Shown here: positions 1-6,997 of the stretch, in pieces
Numbering within the stretch: the stretch's first letter is position 1
Layout: every line of letters begins with the position of its first letter
Source: Marinobacter flavimaris
GTDB lineage: Bacteria > Pseudomonadota > Gammaproteobacteria > Pseudomonadales > Oleiphilaceae
Reading direction: 5' to 3'
Length of the DNA: 64,000 nucleotides
Assembly (NCBI RefSeq): GCF_002933295.1
Contig: NZ_PSSW01000005.1
Coordinates: 1 to 64,000, forward strand
Made by a program: the position numbers and the translations under genes
The notes under the pieces: model-generated
Told to the model about the DNA's origin: nothing
Database searches by the model: none
What the model saw: the letters and a program-made list of their open reading frames with translations, nothing else

Positions 1-121
1 GTACTACTCAACAACAGGAGGAATCTGACGACCCGGACACTCAAAAAGCGGTCACTGAAAACTGATGAAAACCGGACAATCTAAACTGATAAAAATCGGT
101 CAAAACTCACTGTTGTTGACA
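1..121. mobile_element. Probable end of an insertion sequence (IS21-like)
   Basis: The first 121 bases do not belong to the ligase reading frame that follows. Reading in frame 3 gives a short hydrophilic tail that stops at 63-65, as expected for the end of a transposase or helper gene. It is followed by two imperfect direct repeats (61-80 and 85-104) and a terminus reading TGTTGTTGACA at 111-121. Multiple terminal repeats and a CA-3' end are typical of IS21-family elements, but the family call is an inference because the transposase lies outside the window. The junction at 121/122 falls exactly where a ligase codon is cut. Confidence 0.5.
61..104. repeat. Tandem imperfect 20-bp direct repeats inside the IS end
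   Basis: ACTGATGAAAACCGGACAAT at 61-80 and ACTGATAAAAATCGGTCAAA at 85-104 match at 16 of 20 positions and are 24 bases apart. Repeats of this kind near an element end are usually transposase binding sites, which is an inference here. Confidence 0.6.
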
Positions 122-708
122 GGATGGGGCGGGGCCGTTTTGCGGAATTGTCAGGGGCGGTGCGTCAGGTGGTGCCCGATGACAACGATTGGCGGCGGAT
201 TCGGTTCATGGTGTTTGATCTTCCGGATAAGGAGGCAACCTTCGACCAACGTTTGGCCCGGCTGCGTGTATTAATCCAAGAGGTTGAATCACCCTACATG
301 GCGCTTGTCGATCAGCAACGGGCGAGCACCCATGAGAAACTGATGCAGCGTTTGGATAAGATCGTCGACGGCGGCGCAGAGGGTTTGATGTTGAAGCTGG
401 GGTCCAGTCATTACCGAAGTGGGCGCTCCGATGATCTACTGAAAGTAAAACAGTATCAGGATGCCGAAGCGGTGGTTGTTCATCATCTGCCGGGAAAGGG
501 CAAATACGAGGGGCTGATGGGGTCACTGCTGGTGGAGTTGGACGATGGCAGGCGATTCCGGATTGGTACGGGGTTCAGCGATTCCGAGCGAGCGTCTCCT
601 CCGAGACCCGGAACCACGATCACATTCAAGCACTATGGCCTCACAGCCACGGGGCTGCCTCGCTTTGCCAGCTTTCTCCGTATCCGGAATGATGAACCTG
701 CGCGGTAA
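122..708 (+). pseudogene. 5'-truncated ATP-dependent DNA ligase (LigE-like)
   Basis: The translated product begins at a motif reading GRGRFAELSGAVRQ. It retains ligase motif IV (EGLMLK, near 375-395) and motif V (LLKVK, near 440), and then a small OB-like C-terminal part ending FASFLRIRN. The adenylation motif I (KxDG) and everything before the W-x-GRGRF segment are missing. Intact bacterial LigE proteins are around 270-290 residues with a signal peptide, so roughly the first third is gone. The bases at 122-126 (GGATG) look like the last two bases of a TGG Trp codon followed by ATG, so the element at 1-121 interrupts the gene inside that codon. The ATG at 124 allows translation, but the product could not form the lysyl-AMP intermediate. 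Pseudogene status is therefore well supported. Confidence 0.8.
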
Positions 709-823
709 TTGAGCGCACAGGCTCACTGGCGCTTGACGGGGGTCAAGACTGGCAAGCGCAGCTAGCCATACACTGGAATGAGTCAAATACATCTCATCCC
801 CCACAGTCATGGAGACTGCGCGA

Positions 824-1081
824 ATGTCCCTCGAAAAACACGATCTGATTCACGAACTGCCGGAATCCAAAGAAGCCATTCATCTTTTGAAAACCAACAG
901 CACTCACTTCGCCAAGCTGTTTGACGAATATCATGAAGTGGACCATGCCGTTCATCGCGTTGAAACGGGCGCTGAAAACACCTCCGATGAGTATCTGGAA
1001 AACCTCAAAAAGAAGCGGCTGAATCTGAAGGACCAGTTGTTTGCCATGATTCGCGAGTATGAGGCTTCGGCGGCTAGCTGA
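824..1081 (+). CDS. YdcH/DUF465 family small helical protein
   Basis: An 85-residue protein beginning MSLEKHDLIHELPE. It matches the DUF465/YdcH pattern: an H-x-L-x-E-x-P start, a central FxxLFDEYHEVDHAVHRVE helix, and a C-terminal LKKKRLNLKDQLF helix. These proteins are short antiparallel coiled-coil hairpins of unknown function. An ATG 15 bases upstream (809) is possible, but GGAG at 811-814 sits at proper distance before 824, so 824 is preferred. It appears to be a single-gene unit. Confidence 0.85.
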   Translation: MSLEKHDLIHELPESKEAIHLLKTNSTHFAKLFDEYHEVDHAVHRVETGAENTSDEYLENLKKKRLNLKDQLFAMIREYEASAAS

Positions 1082-1181
1082 GGGCAACCTGCCAGATAAT
1101 CCAGCATCGGCTGTCAATTGGCCGTAATCCTCCTTGGGGAGACTGTTGATAGGGTATCATCGGTCTCACAAGGAGGAGGTT

Positions 1182-2447
1182 ATGATGTTACGGATCCTTT
1201 CGGGGCTGGTGCTGTGCTCGGTACTTTCCCTGGTACAAGCGGCGACCGTTGAAGAGCTCTCCCCGCAATCAATTGCGCTGGCGCCTGAACAGTCGGAGCC
1301 CTCGGTCCATCTGGGACCACGGCCTTTCTGGCTGGTTGGTGCAATGGACGACAGTCCGCTCAAAGAGCGCCTGCAAGCCTGCAATACCGACACTGTCGAG
1401 AAAACGGATTTCTCCATCGGCCATCGTGGCGCGCCCCTGCAGTTTCCCGAACATACCCGTGAATCCTACATTGCGGCAGCGCGCATGGGTGCGGGTATTC
1501 TGGAATGTGATGTCGCCTTCACCAGGGATCGGGAACTGGTTTGCCGACATGCCCAGGACGACCTTCATACCACCACCAATATCGTTGCCGTCCCTGCATT
1601 GAACGCCAAGTGTACCCAGCCTTTTGTGCCCGCCGATCCTGCCACGGGCACGCCGGCACAGGCCGAGTGTCGCACCAGCGATATCACTCTGGCCGAGTTC
1701 AAGTCACTGGAGGGCAAGATGGATGCCCACAACCCAATGGCAACCACGCCGGAGGAATACCTGGCTGGCACCGCAGACTGGCGCACTGATCTCTACTCCA
1801 GCCGGGGCACCTTGATGACTCATCAGGAGAGCATCGAGTTGTTCAGGGCTCTGGGCGCGAAGTTCACTCCGGAATTGAAATCACCGGTGGTTGCTATGCC
1901 CTTTGAGGGGGATTACAGCCAGCAAGACTATGCCCGCCAAATGATCCAGGATTACATCGATGCCGGTGTGCAGCCGGAAGACGTCTGGCCCCAGTCCTTC
2001 AATTTGAAGGACGTTCTTTTCTGGGTAGACGAGATGCCGGAATTTGGTCGGCAAGCAGTCTTCCTCGACCAATCTGAGTCTACCCTTGTGAACGCGTCCG
2101 CAACCTATATGGCTTACCTTAAAAGTAGGGGTGTGAACATTCTGGCGCCGGCGCTCTGGAAGCTGCTGACTCTGGACAGCCAGAGGCAAATCGTTCCGTC
2201 CCGGTACGCGGAGAATGCGCGCGAAGCCGGCCTGGACCTGATTGCCTGGACCGTTGAGCGCAGCGGTCCGCTGGAAAAGGGCGGCGGCTGGTATTACCAG
2301 ACGGTGACCGATGCCATTAACAACGACGGCGACGTGCTCACCGTGATCGATGTTCTGGCCCGTGAGGTAGGTGTGATTGGGGTTTTCTCGGATTGGCCGG
2401 CGACAACGACCTTCTATGCCAATTGTATGGGGTTGTCTAAGCATTGA
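1182..2447 (+). CDS. Periplasmic glycerophosphodiester phosphodiesterase
   Basis: A 421-residue exported enzyme of the GDPD (GlpQ-like) family, which hydrolyses glycerophosphodiesters to glycerol-3-phosphate and an alcohol. A hydrophobic signal peptide covers residues 1-20 (cleavage after LVQA). The TIM-barrel signature is visible: IGHRGAP with catalytic H81-R82, PEHT with E90, ECDVAFTRD with metal ligands E108 and D110, and H123 in a CRHAQDDL segment where many relatives have HD. The C-terminal GVFSDWP matches the family's end. The start is set by AGGAGGAGG at 1171-1179 just before ATG 1182; ATG 1185 is equally possible. Longer than E. coli GlpQ because of extra loops around residues 140-200. 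Confidence 0.88.
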   Translation: MMLRILSGLVLCSVLSLVQAATVEELSPQSIALAPEQSEPSVHLGPRPFWLVGAMDDSPLKERLQACNTDTVEKTDFSIGHRGAPLQFPEHTRESYIAAARMGAGILECDVAFTRDRELVCRHAQDDLHTTTNIVAVPALNAKCTQPFVPADPATGTPAQAECRTSDITLAEFKSLEGKMDAHNPMATTPEEYLAGTADWRTDLYSSRGTLMTHQESIELFRALGAKFTPELKSPVVAMPFEGDYSQQDYARQMIQDYIDAGVQPEDVWPQSFNLKDVLFWVDEMPEFGRQAVFLDQSESTLVNASATYMAYLKSRGVNILAPALWKLLTLDSQRQIVPSRYAENAREAGLDLIAWTVERSGPLEKGGGWYYQTVTDAINNDGDVLTVIDVLAREVGVIGVFSDWPATTTFYANCMGLSKH

Positions 2448-2542
2448 GGTAGGGACGGCGCAGCGCCAAGTTGGCCCCCCGGAGAGAATGTGAATCTATG
2501 GCCTGTTTCTCCGGAGGACAGACAATAGCGCTCCTGAGCTCT

Positions 2543-2595
2543 TGTTCACTTAAAAGTCTTGTTCATTATTAATGAACAGTGCTATTTTGTGAACA
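2543..2595. promoter_or_regulatory. Nested palindromic operator upstream of the AbiE-like pair
   Basis: TGTTCATTA (2560-2568) and TAATGAACA (2570-2578) form a perfect palindrome around 2569. A second pair, TGTTCAC (2543-2549) and GTGAACA (2589-2595), is centred on exactly the same base. This gives four TGTTCA half-sites, with 17 bases between the starts of same-orientation sites. Autoregulation by AbiEi proteins through inverted repeats is established for the family; that this is the operator of the next gene is inferred from position, 17 bases before its start codon. Confidence 0.7.
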
Positions 2596-2611
2596 TAATG
2601 TTGGAGAGGCT

Positions 2612-3667
2612 ATGAAACCATCAATCAACGAGCGCGCATTTCTAAGCCAGGCAATCCGCGCGTTCCATCAAGAGACAGGTTTAGACTTACACCCTACTGT
2701 CGAGAGTGAAGTGATGCCCTGCTCTGATGGCCTCATTCTTGCACTGGGCGATACGGGCATCCAGTACAGCGTTGAGCTGAAGCGCTGGGCGCAGCAGGCG
2801 AATATAGGCACTATTGTCGCTCAGCTACGGCGAATGCCGCCGCCCGCATTGCTGGTCGCTGATTACGTAAACCCGAATATGGCAGACCGCCTTCGAGAAG
2901 CCGGCGCACAGTTCATTGACGCCGCCGGCAATGCTTATCTGAACGAAAAGACATTCTTCATCTTCGTAAAAGGTAATCGCAAAAGGCCGGTTCATGCATC
3001 AGCAAGGAAAACCTCCCGAGCCTTTAATTCATCTGGTTTAAAGCTGATTTTCAGTTTTCTAATGGACCCTCATCTGGTCGGTGAAACTTATCGAAAAATG
3101 GCAGAAGTCAGCGGTGTTTCCCTCGGAGCCATCGGCTGGGTTCTGAATGACCTGAAAGACAAGGGCTATGTTCGAGAACATGGAAAGAAGGGCGCAAGGT
3201 CACTTGAGAACCCTATGGGGCTGCTTGATCGCTGGGCCGAGTCCTACCCGGAAAAACTGCTACCCGAGTTGGACATGGGGCTATTTCAGGCAACCTCTGC
3301 GATGCCGTGGAAGAAAATCCGGCCGGAGCTTCTGGGTGGGTGTTGGGGCGGGGAAGTTGCCGTCTCTCGGCTGGGCAACTATCTGTCGCCTGCCCAGGGG
3401 ACTATTTATCTGCCCCGAGAAAAGCTGAAAAGCTTGGTGATGGAATATAGGCTTCGTAAAAGCCCGGGCAATTCACCCAATACGTCCGAGACATTGCAGA
3501 TCAACGAGAAATTCTGGCTCGCTGATTCACTCAACGTAAACCAAACTCCTGGGATTGCCCCAGATATTCTTGTCTATGCTGACCTCCTGATGACCGGCGA
3601 CTCGCGTAACCTGGAAGCAGCGGAGCGGCTTTATGCCCAGATTAAAGATCGATTCCAAGAATATTAA
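2612..3667 (+). CDS. AbiEi-family antitoxin-like regulator with nuclease-like N-terminus
   Basis: A 351-residue protein resembling the COG4861 group annotated as type IV AbiEi antitoxins. Residues 143-190 read as a winged helix (AEVSGVSLGAIGWVLNDLKDKGY), suited to DNA binding. The N-terminal 120 residues contain a hydrophobic strand with VELKR (E55-L-K57) followed by a helix, reminiscent of the E-x-K strand of PD-(D/E)XK folds. No signal or membrane segment is present. GGAGAG at 2603-2608 supports ATG 2612 over the ATG at 2579. The end overlaps the next gene by 35 bases, so the two are co-translated. Likely role: binding the operator at 2543-2595 and restraining the toxin; the nuclease resemblance may be only structural. 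Confidence 0.7.
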   Translation: MKPSINERAFLSQAIRAFHQETGLDLHPTVESEVMPCSDGLILALGDTGIQYSVELKRWAQQANIGTIVAQLRRMPPPALLVADYVNPNMADRLREAGAQFIDAAGNAYLNEKTFFIFVKGNRKRPVHASARKTSRAFNSSGLKLIFSFLMDPHLVGETYRKMAEVSGVSLGAIGWVLNDLKDKGYVREHGKKGARSLENPMGLLDRWAESYPEKLLPELDMGLFQATSAMPWKKIRPELLGGCWGGEVAVSRLGNYLSPAQGTIYLPREKLKSLVMEYRLRKSPGNSPNTSETLQINEKFWLADSLNVNQTPGIAPDILVYADLLMTGDSRNLEAAERLYAQIKDRFQEY

Positions 3668-4502
3668 TCCGACTCAATTGAAGACCTACGGAGCCATCAA
3701 GTGTGTCGCCGTGGATCAGGATGTGCCATTCATCATTGTCGGCGCCTCCGCCCGTGATCTGGTAATGCATCACGCCTATGGAGCACCCATTCAACGGGCA
3801 ACAATGGATATCGATCTTGCCGTTCAGGTCCCGGATTGGGCTGATTTTGAACGCATCCGCGATAGTTTGATTGGCAAAGGTTATACCAAAACCGATCTCC
3901 CTCATCGTTTGCACGGCCCGAACGGCGCACCCATCGACATTCTTCCTTTTGGAGCTGTTGAAAGTGACGATTCAGTTATTCAATGGCCGCCTTCTGGCGA
4001 AGTGCAAATGAGCGTGGTCGGTTTTCAGGATGCCCTGAATAACGCCGACTGGTTGATGATAGCAGCAGAGTCAGAGTCAGAGTCAGAGTCAGAGCTGGAG
4101 TTGCCTGTTGCCAGTCCTCAGGGATTGGCCCTTCTGAAACTGGTGGCCTGGTCCGAAAGAGATGCGCAAACAAGACGCAAAGACGCGGCCGATATCGCTT
4201 ATCTGGCATCCAACTATGAAAATATTCCTGGCCAGATGGACCGGCTTTTCGAACAGCATGAAAGCATCCTCGAAGCCTACGGCTGGGATACGAGACTTGC
4301 GGGCGCTCAGTTGCTCGGCAAGGAAACGGCACAGATTGCCAACAAATCAACGATGAAAGTCCTGCGACGCCTGCTCAGTAAGGATCTGATTGCCAACCTG
4401 ACTAGGGATTCGGGCAACACGTGCGGCGATTTCACCGAAGAAGTTGTGTCAGCGTTTATTGGCGGACTTTTTGGCTCAGAAGTAACAAATGTACAAAATT
4501 GA
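3633..4502 (+). CDS. AbiEii-type nucleotidyltransferase toxin
   Basis: A 289-residue protein of the nucleotidyltransferase AbiEii/AbiGii family. The nucleotidyltransferase motif is seen as VGASARDL followed by RATMDIDLAV (two metal-binding Asp residues in DID, about residues 55-57), and a later RRKDAADIAYL carries the conserved Lys and Asp of motif III. Type IV toxins of this group act by transferring nucleotides, in known cases to tRNA acceptor ends. A Ser-Glu repeat (SESESESE, about residues 147-154) is encoded by hexamer repeats. The ATG at 3633 lies inside the end of the antitoxin gene, a usual arrangement for such pairs. All motifs are intact, so the pair could be functional. Confidence 0.72.
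   Translation: MPRLKIDSKNINPTQLKTYGAIKCVAVDQDVPFIIVGASARDLVMHHAYGAPIQRATMDIDLAVQVPDWADFERIRDSLIGKGYTKTDLPHRLHGPNGAPIDILPFGAVESDDSVIQWPPSGEVQMSVVGFQDALNNADWLMIAAESESESESELELPVASPQGLALLKLVAWSERDAQTRRKDAADIAYLASNYENIPGQMDRLFEQHESILEAYGWDTRLAGAQLLGKETAQIANKSTMKVLRRLLSKDLIANLTRDSGNTCGDFTEEVVSAFIGGLFGSEVTNVQN
4071..4094 (+). repeat. Hexanucleotide microsatellite (TCAGAG)4 in the toxin gene
   Basis: Four perfect TCAGAG copies, flanked by degenerate copies (GCAGAG before, CTGGAG after), encode alternating Ser-Glu. Six-base units keep the frame, so slippage would change loop length without breaking the protein. Confidence 0.9.
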
Positions 4503-4872
4503 CTCAGAAGCCAACCGCATAACACCAATGGCGGTAACTTCTCAGAATGCAAGATTTTAGAGCGAAATCACTGTCAGGAATGGCTCGAAAACGCTCCCGA
4601 AGCCTTCGGCGAAGAGCTTCCGATTATCCAGAAAGAGTTCGACGGTTTTGAAGATACCCGTGGACGCCGAGATTCACTTGTTCTCGACAAAGACGGCAAC
4701 CTGGTCATTATCGAAAAGAAGCTGGATGACATCCGATCGTTATGTGGTCTGGCAGGCGCTGAAGTACGGCGGCTACTCCGCGAATCTGAGCAGTTCCTAG
4801 CGCCTGATATTCGTGGCGGCTAAATTCCGCAAAGAAGTCACCAATGTGGTGTTATGGCTCAGCCAGTTCTGA
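4489..4872 (+). pseudogene. Decayed PD-(D/E)XK/DUF91-like nuclease gene fragment
   Basis: Conserved blocks of one protein are spread over different frames. They are MYKIDSEANRITP from 4489, then ERNHCQEWLENAPEAFGEEL and IIQKEFDGFEDTRGRRDSL with NLVIIEKKLDD (about 4560-4730), then VVWQALKYGGYSANL in another frame (about 4742-4788), and AAKFRKEVTNVVLWL (about 4819-4860). The order and content match proteins with a RecB-like or DUF91-like nuclease core. At least three frameshifts or stops (near 4558, 4735 and 4790) and loss of the C-terminal half make it a pseudogene. Its start overlaps the toxin gene by 14 bases, so it was once the third gene of that operon. Confidence 0.78.
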
Positions 4873-5197
4873 TTGCATTCTCTTCCTTGCGCTTGTCTTC
4901 TACCGCCTGACACGGCCGGTTTCCTCCAGAAAACGGCAAAAAGGGGTAGAGGCGCAATCAGGTTTAGGTATCGATGCCATTCGCAATCTGATCAAAGCCA
5001 ATCCCCTGGAGGCCGCGTTGATGGCGTTCGCAGTGGGTATCGCAGAGCAGAAGGATCCCAGGCTCAAATCATTGCTGATGGAAGGTGGCATGGTGCTGAT
5101 GAAACGGGCCGAGTCGTCTGACCCCGACCGGGTCGTTGCATATAAGACTCCCGAGAACGAGAGTGAAACCAAGCCAGATTCTAATACCCCTCAATAA
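4844..5197 (+). CDS. Truncated or chimeric hypothetical protein
   Basis: A 117-residue reading frame. The first 17 codons reuse the end of the nuclease pseudogene in another frame. They are followed by a hydrophobic stretch (CILFLALVFYRL) and a conserved-looking part from about residue 36 (AIRNLIKANPLEAALMAFAVGIAEQ). The middle is amphipathic, and the tail is acidic and rich in Ser, Glu and Pro. I do not recognise the family. The conserved core has no good start codon of its own, so this looks like the 3' part of a gene whose 5' part was removed when the accessory patch was inserted. Whether it is translated is doubtful. Confidence 0.4.
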   Translation: MWCYGSASSDCILFLALVFYRLTRPVSSRKRQKGVEAQSGLGIDAIRNLIKANPLEAALMAFAVGIAEQKDPRLKSLLMEGGMVLMKRAESSDPDRVVAYKTPENESETKPDSNTPQ

Positions 5198-5248
5198 GTC
5201 AAAGTTGTTGTTTTTTTCGAGGTTAATTGCGGATTACGGGATCTTAGT

Positions 5249-5263
5249 CCGGGTTTAACCCGG
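5249..5263. promoter_or_regulatory. Short palindrome upstream of the barrel protein gene
   Basis: CCGGGTTTAACCCGG has 7-base arms around one central base, 101 bases before the next start codon. A hairpin is impossible with a one-base loop, so a protein binding site is the likelier reading. No regulator is assigned. Confidence 0.3.
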
Positions 5264-5364
5264 TAGGGCAGGAATTCCTAGTAGGGTGAGTTCAGGTAAT
5301 TGAAAGGCAACTTTCGATTTCCATGGAATGAAAGGATATTTGAACTCATTAGGAGGAACGCCCT

Positions 5365-5943
5365 ATGAATTCCGCAATCCGTTTTACCAGCGCCGCACTG
5401 TTCACAGCCTCGTTTGTTACTGCGCCCGTCGCATTAGCTCAGAGCAACGTGGAGAGGGACCAGTCAGGCCCGTATGTCAGCGGCAGCTACGGTGGCTACA
5501 AATCACACGGCGGCGAGTTCGAGGACGAAAACGATCTGCTTGGCGCCGCTGTTGGCTACCAGTTCAATCCGTTTTTTGCCCTGGAGGCCGAATACATTGA
5601 TTTCGGCAACTTTGGCGAGGACGACGTTGAAGGCAAGCTGAAAGGCTTTGGCCTGAGTGCTGTTGGCCGTCTGCCTCTGACCGACAGCTTCGGCGTCTAT
5701 GGTAAGGCCGGCGCGTTTGCGTCTGCGTTCGATGTTGATGCATTCAACGAAAGTGAAACCTACGATGAAGTATCGCCCTTTGTCGGCGCCGGTGTGGATT
5801 TCCGGGTAACGCCTGCGCTGACGGCATTCGCGGAATACAATCGCTACAACGTCGACATTGATAAAGAGGACTTCAACGGCCAGGTAACCAACAGCGGTCC
5901 GGAGTTTGATACCGGTCGGGTCGGCCTGAAATATCAGTTCTGA
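5365..5943 (+). CDS. Outer-membrane beta-barrel protein (OmpA-like porin fold)
   Basis: A 192-residue exported protein. The signal peptide spans residues 1-25 and ends PVALA. It is followed by alternating hydrophobic/polar strands of the OMP_b-brl type: PYVSGSYGGYKS, GAAVGYQFNPFFALEAEYI, GFGLSAVGRLP, FGVYGKAGAF, VSPFVGAGVDFR and LTAFAEYNRY. The final strand VGLKYQF ends in the terminal Phe needed for BAM-dependent insertion. Acidic extracellular loops (EFEDEND, NFGEDDVEG) are visible. It resembles eight-stranded small barrels without a periplasmic peptidoglycan domain. AGGAGG at 5351-5356 sets the start. Function beyond membrane structure cannot be read from the sequence. Confidence 0.85.
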   Translation: MNSAIRFTSAALFTASFVTAPVALAQSNVERDQSGPYVSGSYGGYKSHGGEFEDENDLLGAAVGYQFNPFFALEAEYIDFGNFGEDDVEGKLKGFGLSAVGRLPLTDSFGVYGKAGAFASAFDVDAFNESETYDEVSPFVGAGVDFRVTPALTAFAEYNRYNVDIDKEDFNGQVTNSGPEFDTGRVGLKYQF

Positions 5944-5952
5944 TCAGTGCAG

Positions 5953-5977
5953 GGCGCAGCGCGAGGCTGCGCCTTTT
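5953..5977 (+). terminator. Rho-independent terminator after the barrel gene
   Basis: GGCGCAGC (5953-5960) pairs with GCTGCGCC (5966-5973) around a 5-base loop and is followed by TTTT. It sits 10 bases after the stop codon, between convergent genes. Confidence 0.85.
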
Positions 5978-5982
5978 CCCGT

Positions 5983-6954
5983 TTACTGAACGTTTTCCTG
6001 CTCGCCAAACTGGCCGGCGAATAACGCGGTGGAAAGATAACGCTCGGCGGTATCCGGCAGCACCACCACAATGTTCTTGCCCTGGTACTCCGGCTGCTTG
6101 CTGATGCGTACTGCAGCCACCACGGCTGCTCCGCAGGAAATACCGCAGAGAATGCCCTCTTCCTGCATCAGCCGATGGGCCATGTCCATGGCCTCCTCGT
6201 TGGTGACCGTCTCCACCTGATCGACCATTTCCAGATCCAGATTCTTCGGCACGAAGCCCGCACCGATGCCCTGAATCTTGTGGGGCGCCGGTTTGATGTC
6301 TTCGCCGTTCAACATCTGGGTGATCACTGGTGAATCGGTGGGTTCGACGGCAATGGTGGCGATCTGTTTGCCCTTGGTGCCTTTGATGTAGCGGGAAACG
6401 CCGGTCAGCGTGCCACCGGTGCCCACGCCCGCCACGAAGATATCGATTTCACCATCTGTGTCTTCCCAGATTTCCGGGCCGGTGGTGTCCTCGTGGATTC
6501 GGGGGTTGGCCGGGTTCTGGAACTGCTGGGGCAGGAAATAGTTATCCGGGTCTGACGAGAAGATCTCTTCGGCCTTGGCGATGGCACCCGGCATGCCTTT
6601 GGCAGGTTCGGTCAGCACCAGTTCGGCTCCCAGTGCCTTCAAGACTTTGCGACGCTCAAGGCTCATGGAGGCGGGCATGGTCAGGATCAGTTTGTAGCCC
6701 CGGGCGGCTGCCACGTAGGCCAGGGCGATACCGGTATTGCCGCTGGTGGGTTCCACAATGGTCATGCCCGCCTTCAGGGTGCCGCGCTTCTCGGCGTCCC
6801 AGATCATGGCAGAGCCGATCCGGCATTTAACGGAATAGGCCGGGTTTCGGCCCTCAATCTTGGCCCAGATCGTGGCGCCGTCGTTCACGCGGTTCAGTCT
6901 GACCAGTGGGGTGTTGCCGATGGACAGGGAATTGTCCTCGTAGATGCGAGCCAT
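5983..6954 (-). CDS. cysK: Cysteine synthase A (O-acetylserine sulfhydrylase)
   Basis: A 323-residue PLP enzyme making cysteine from O-acetylserine and sulfide. The PLP lysine is K43 in AYSVKCRIG. The cofactor phosphate/substrate loop is EPTSGNTG (about 68-75), the glycine-rich phosphate site is [11 protein letters not shown], and GISCGAA near the C-terminus completes the family pattern. SVKCR around the lysine is the CysK type rather than CysM. The length matches the family. GGAGA lies about 6 bases before the ATG. A single gene with a terminator hairpin on its far side (5953-5977). Confidence 0.9.
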   Translation of the reverse strand: MARIYEDNSLSIGNTPLVRLNRVNDGATIWAKIEGRNPAYSVKCRIGSAMIWDAEKRGTLKAGMTIVEPTSGNTGIALAYVAAARGYKLILTMPASMSLERRKVLKALGAELVLTEPAKGMPGAIAKAEEIFSSDPDNYFLPQQFQNPANPRIHEDTTGPEIWEDTDGEIDIFVAGVGTGGTLTGVSRYIKGTKGKQIATIAVEPTDSPVITQMLNGEDIKPAPHKIQGIGAGFVPKNLDLEMVDQVETVTNEEAMDMAHRLMQEEGILCGISCGAAVVAAVRISKQPEYQGKNIVVVLPDTAERYLSTALFAGQFGEQENVQ

Positions 6955-6997
6955 GGCGTTCTCCTTGTTACTTTGTTTTTATTCAGTCTAGCACCAC

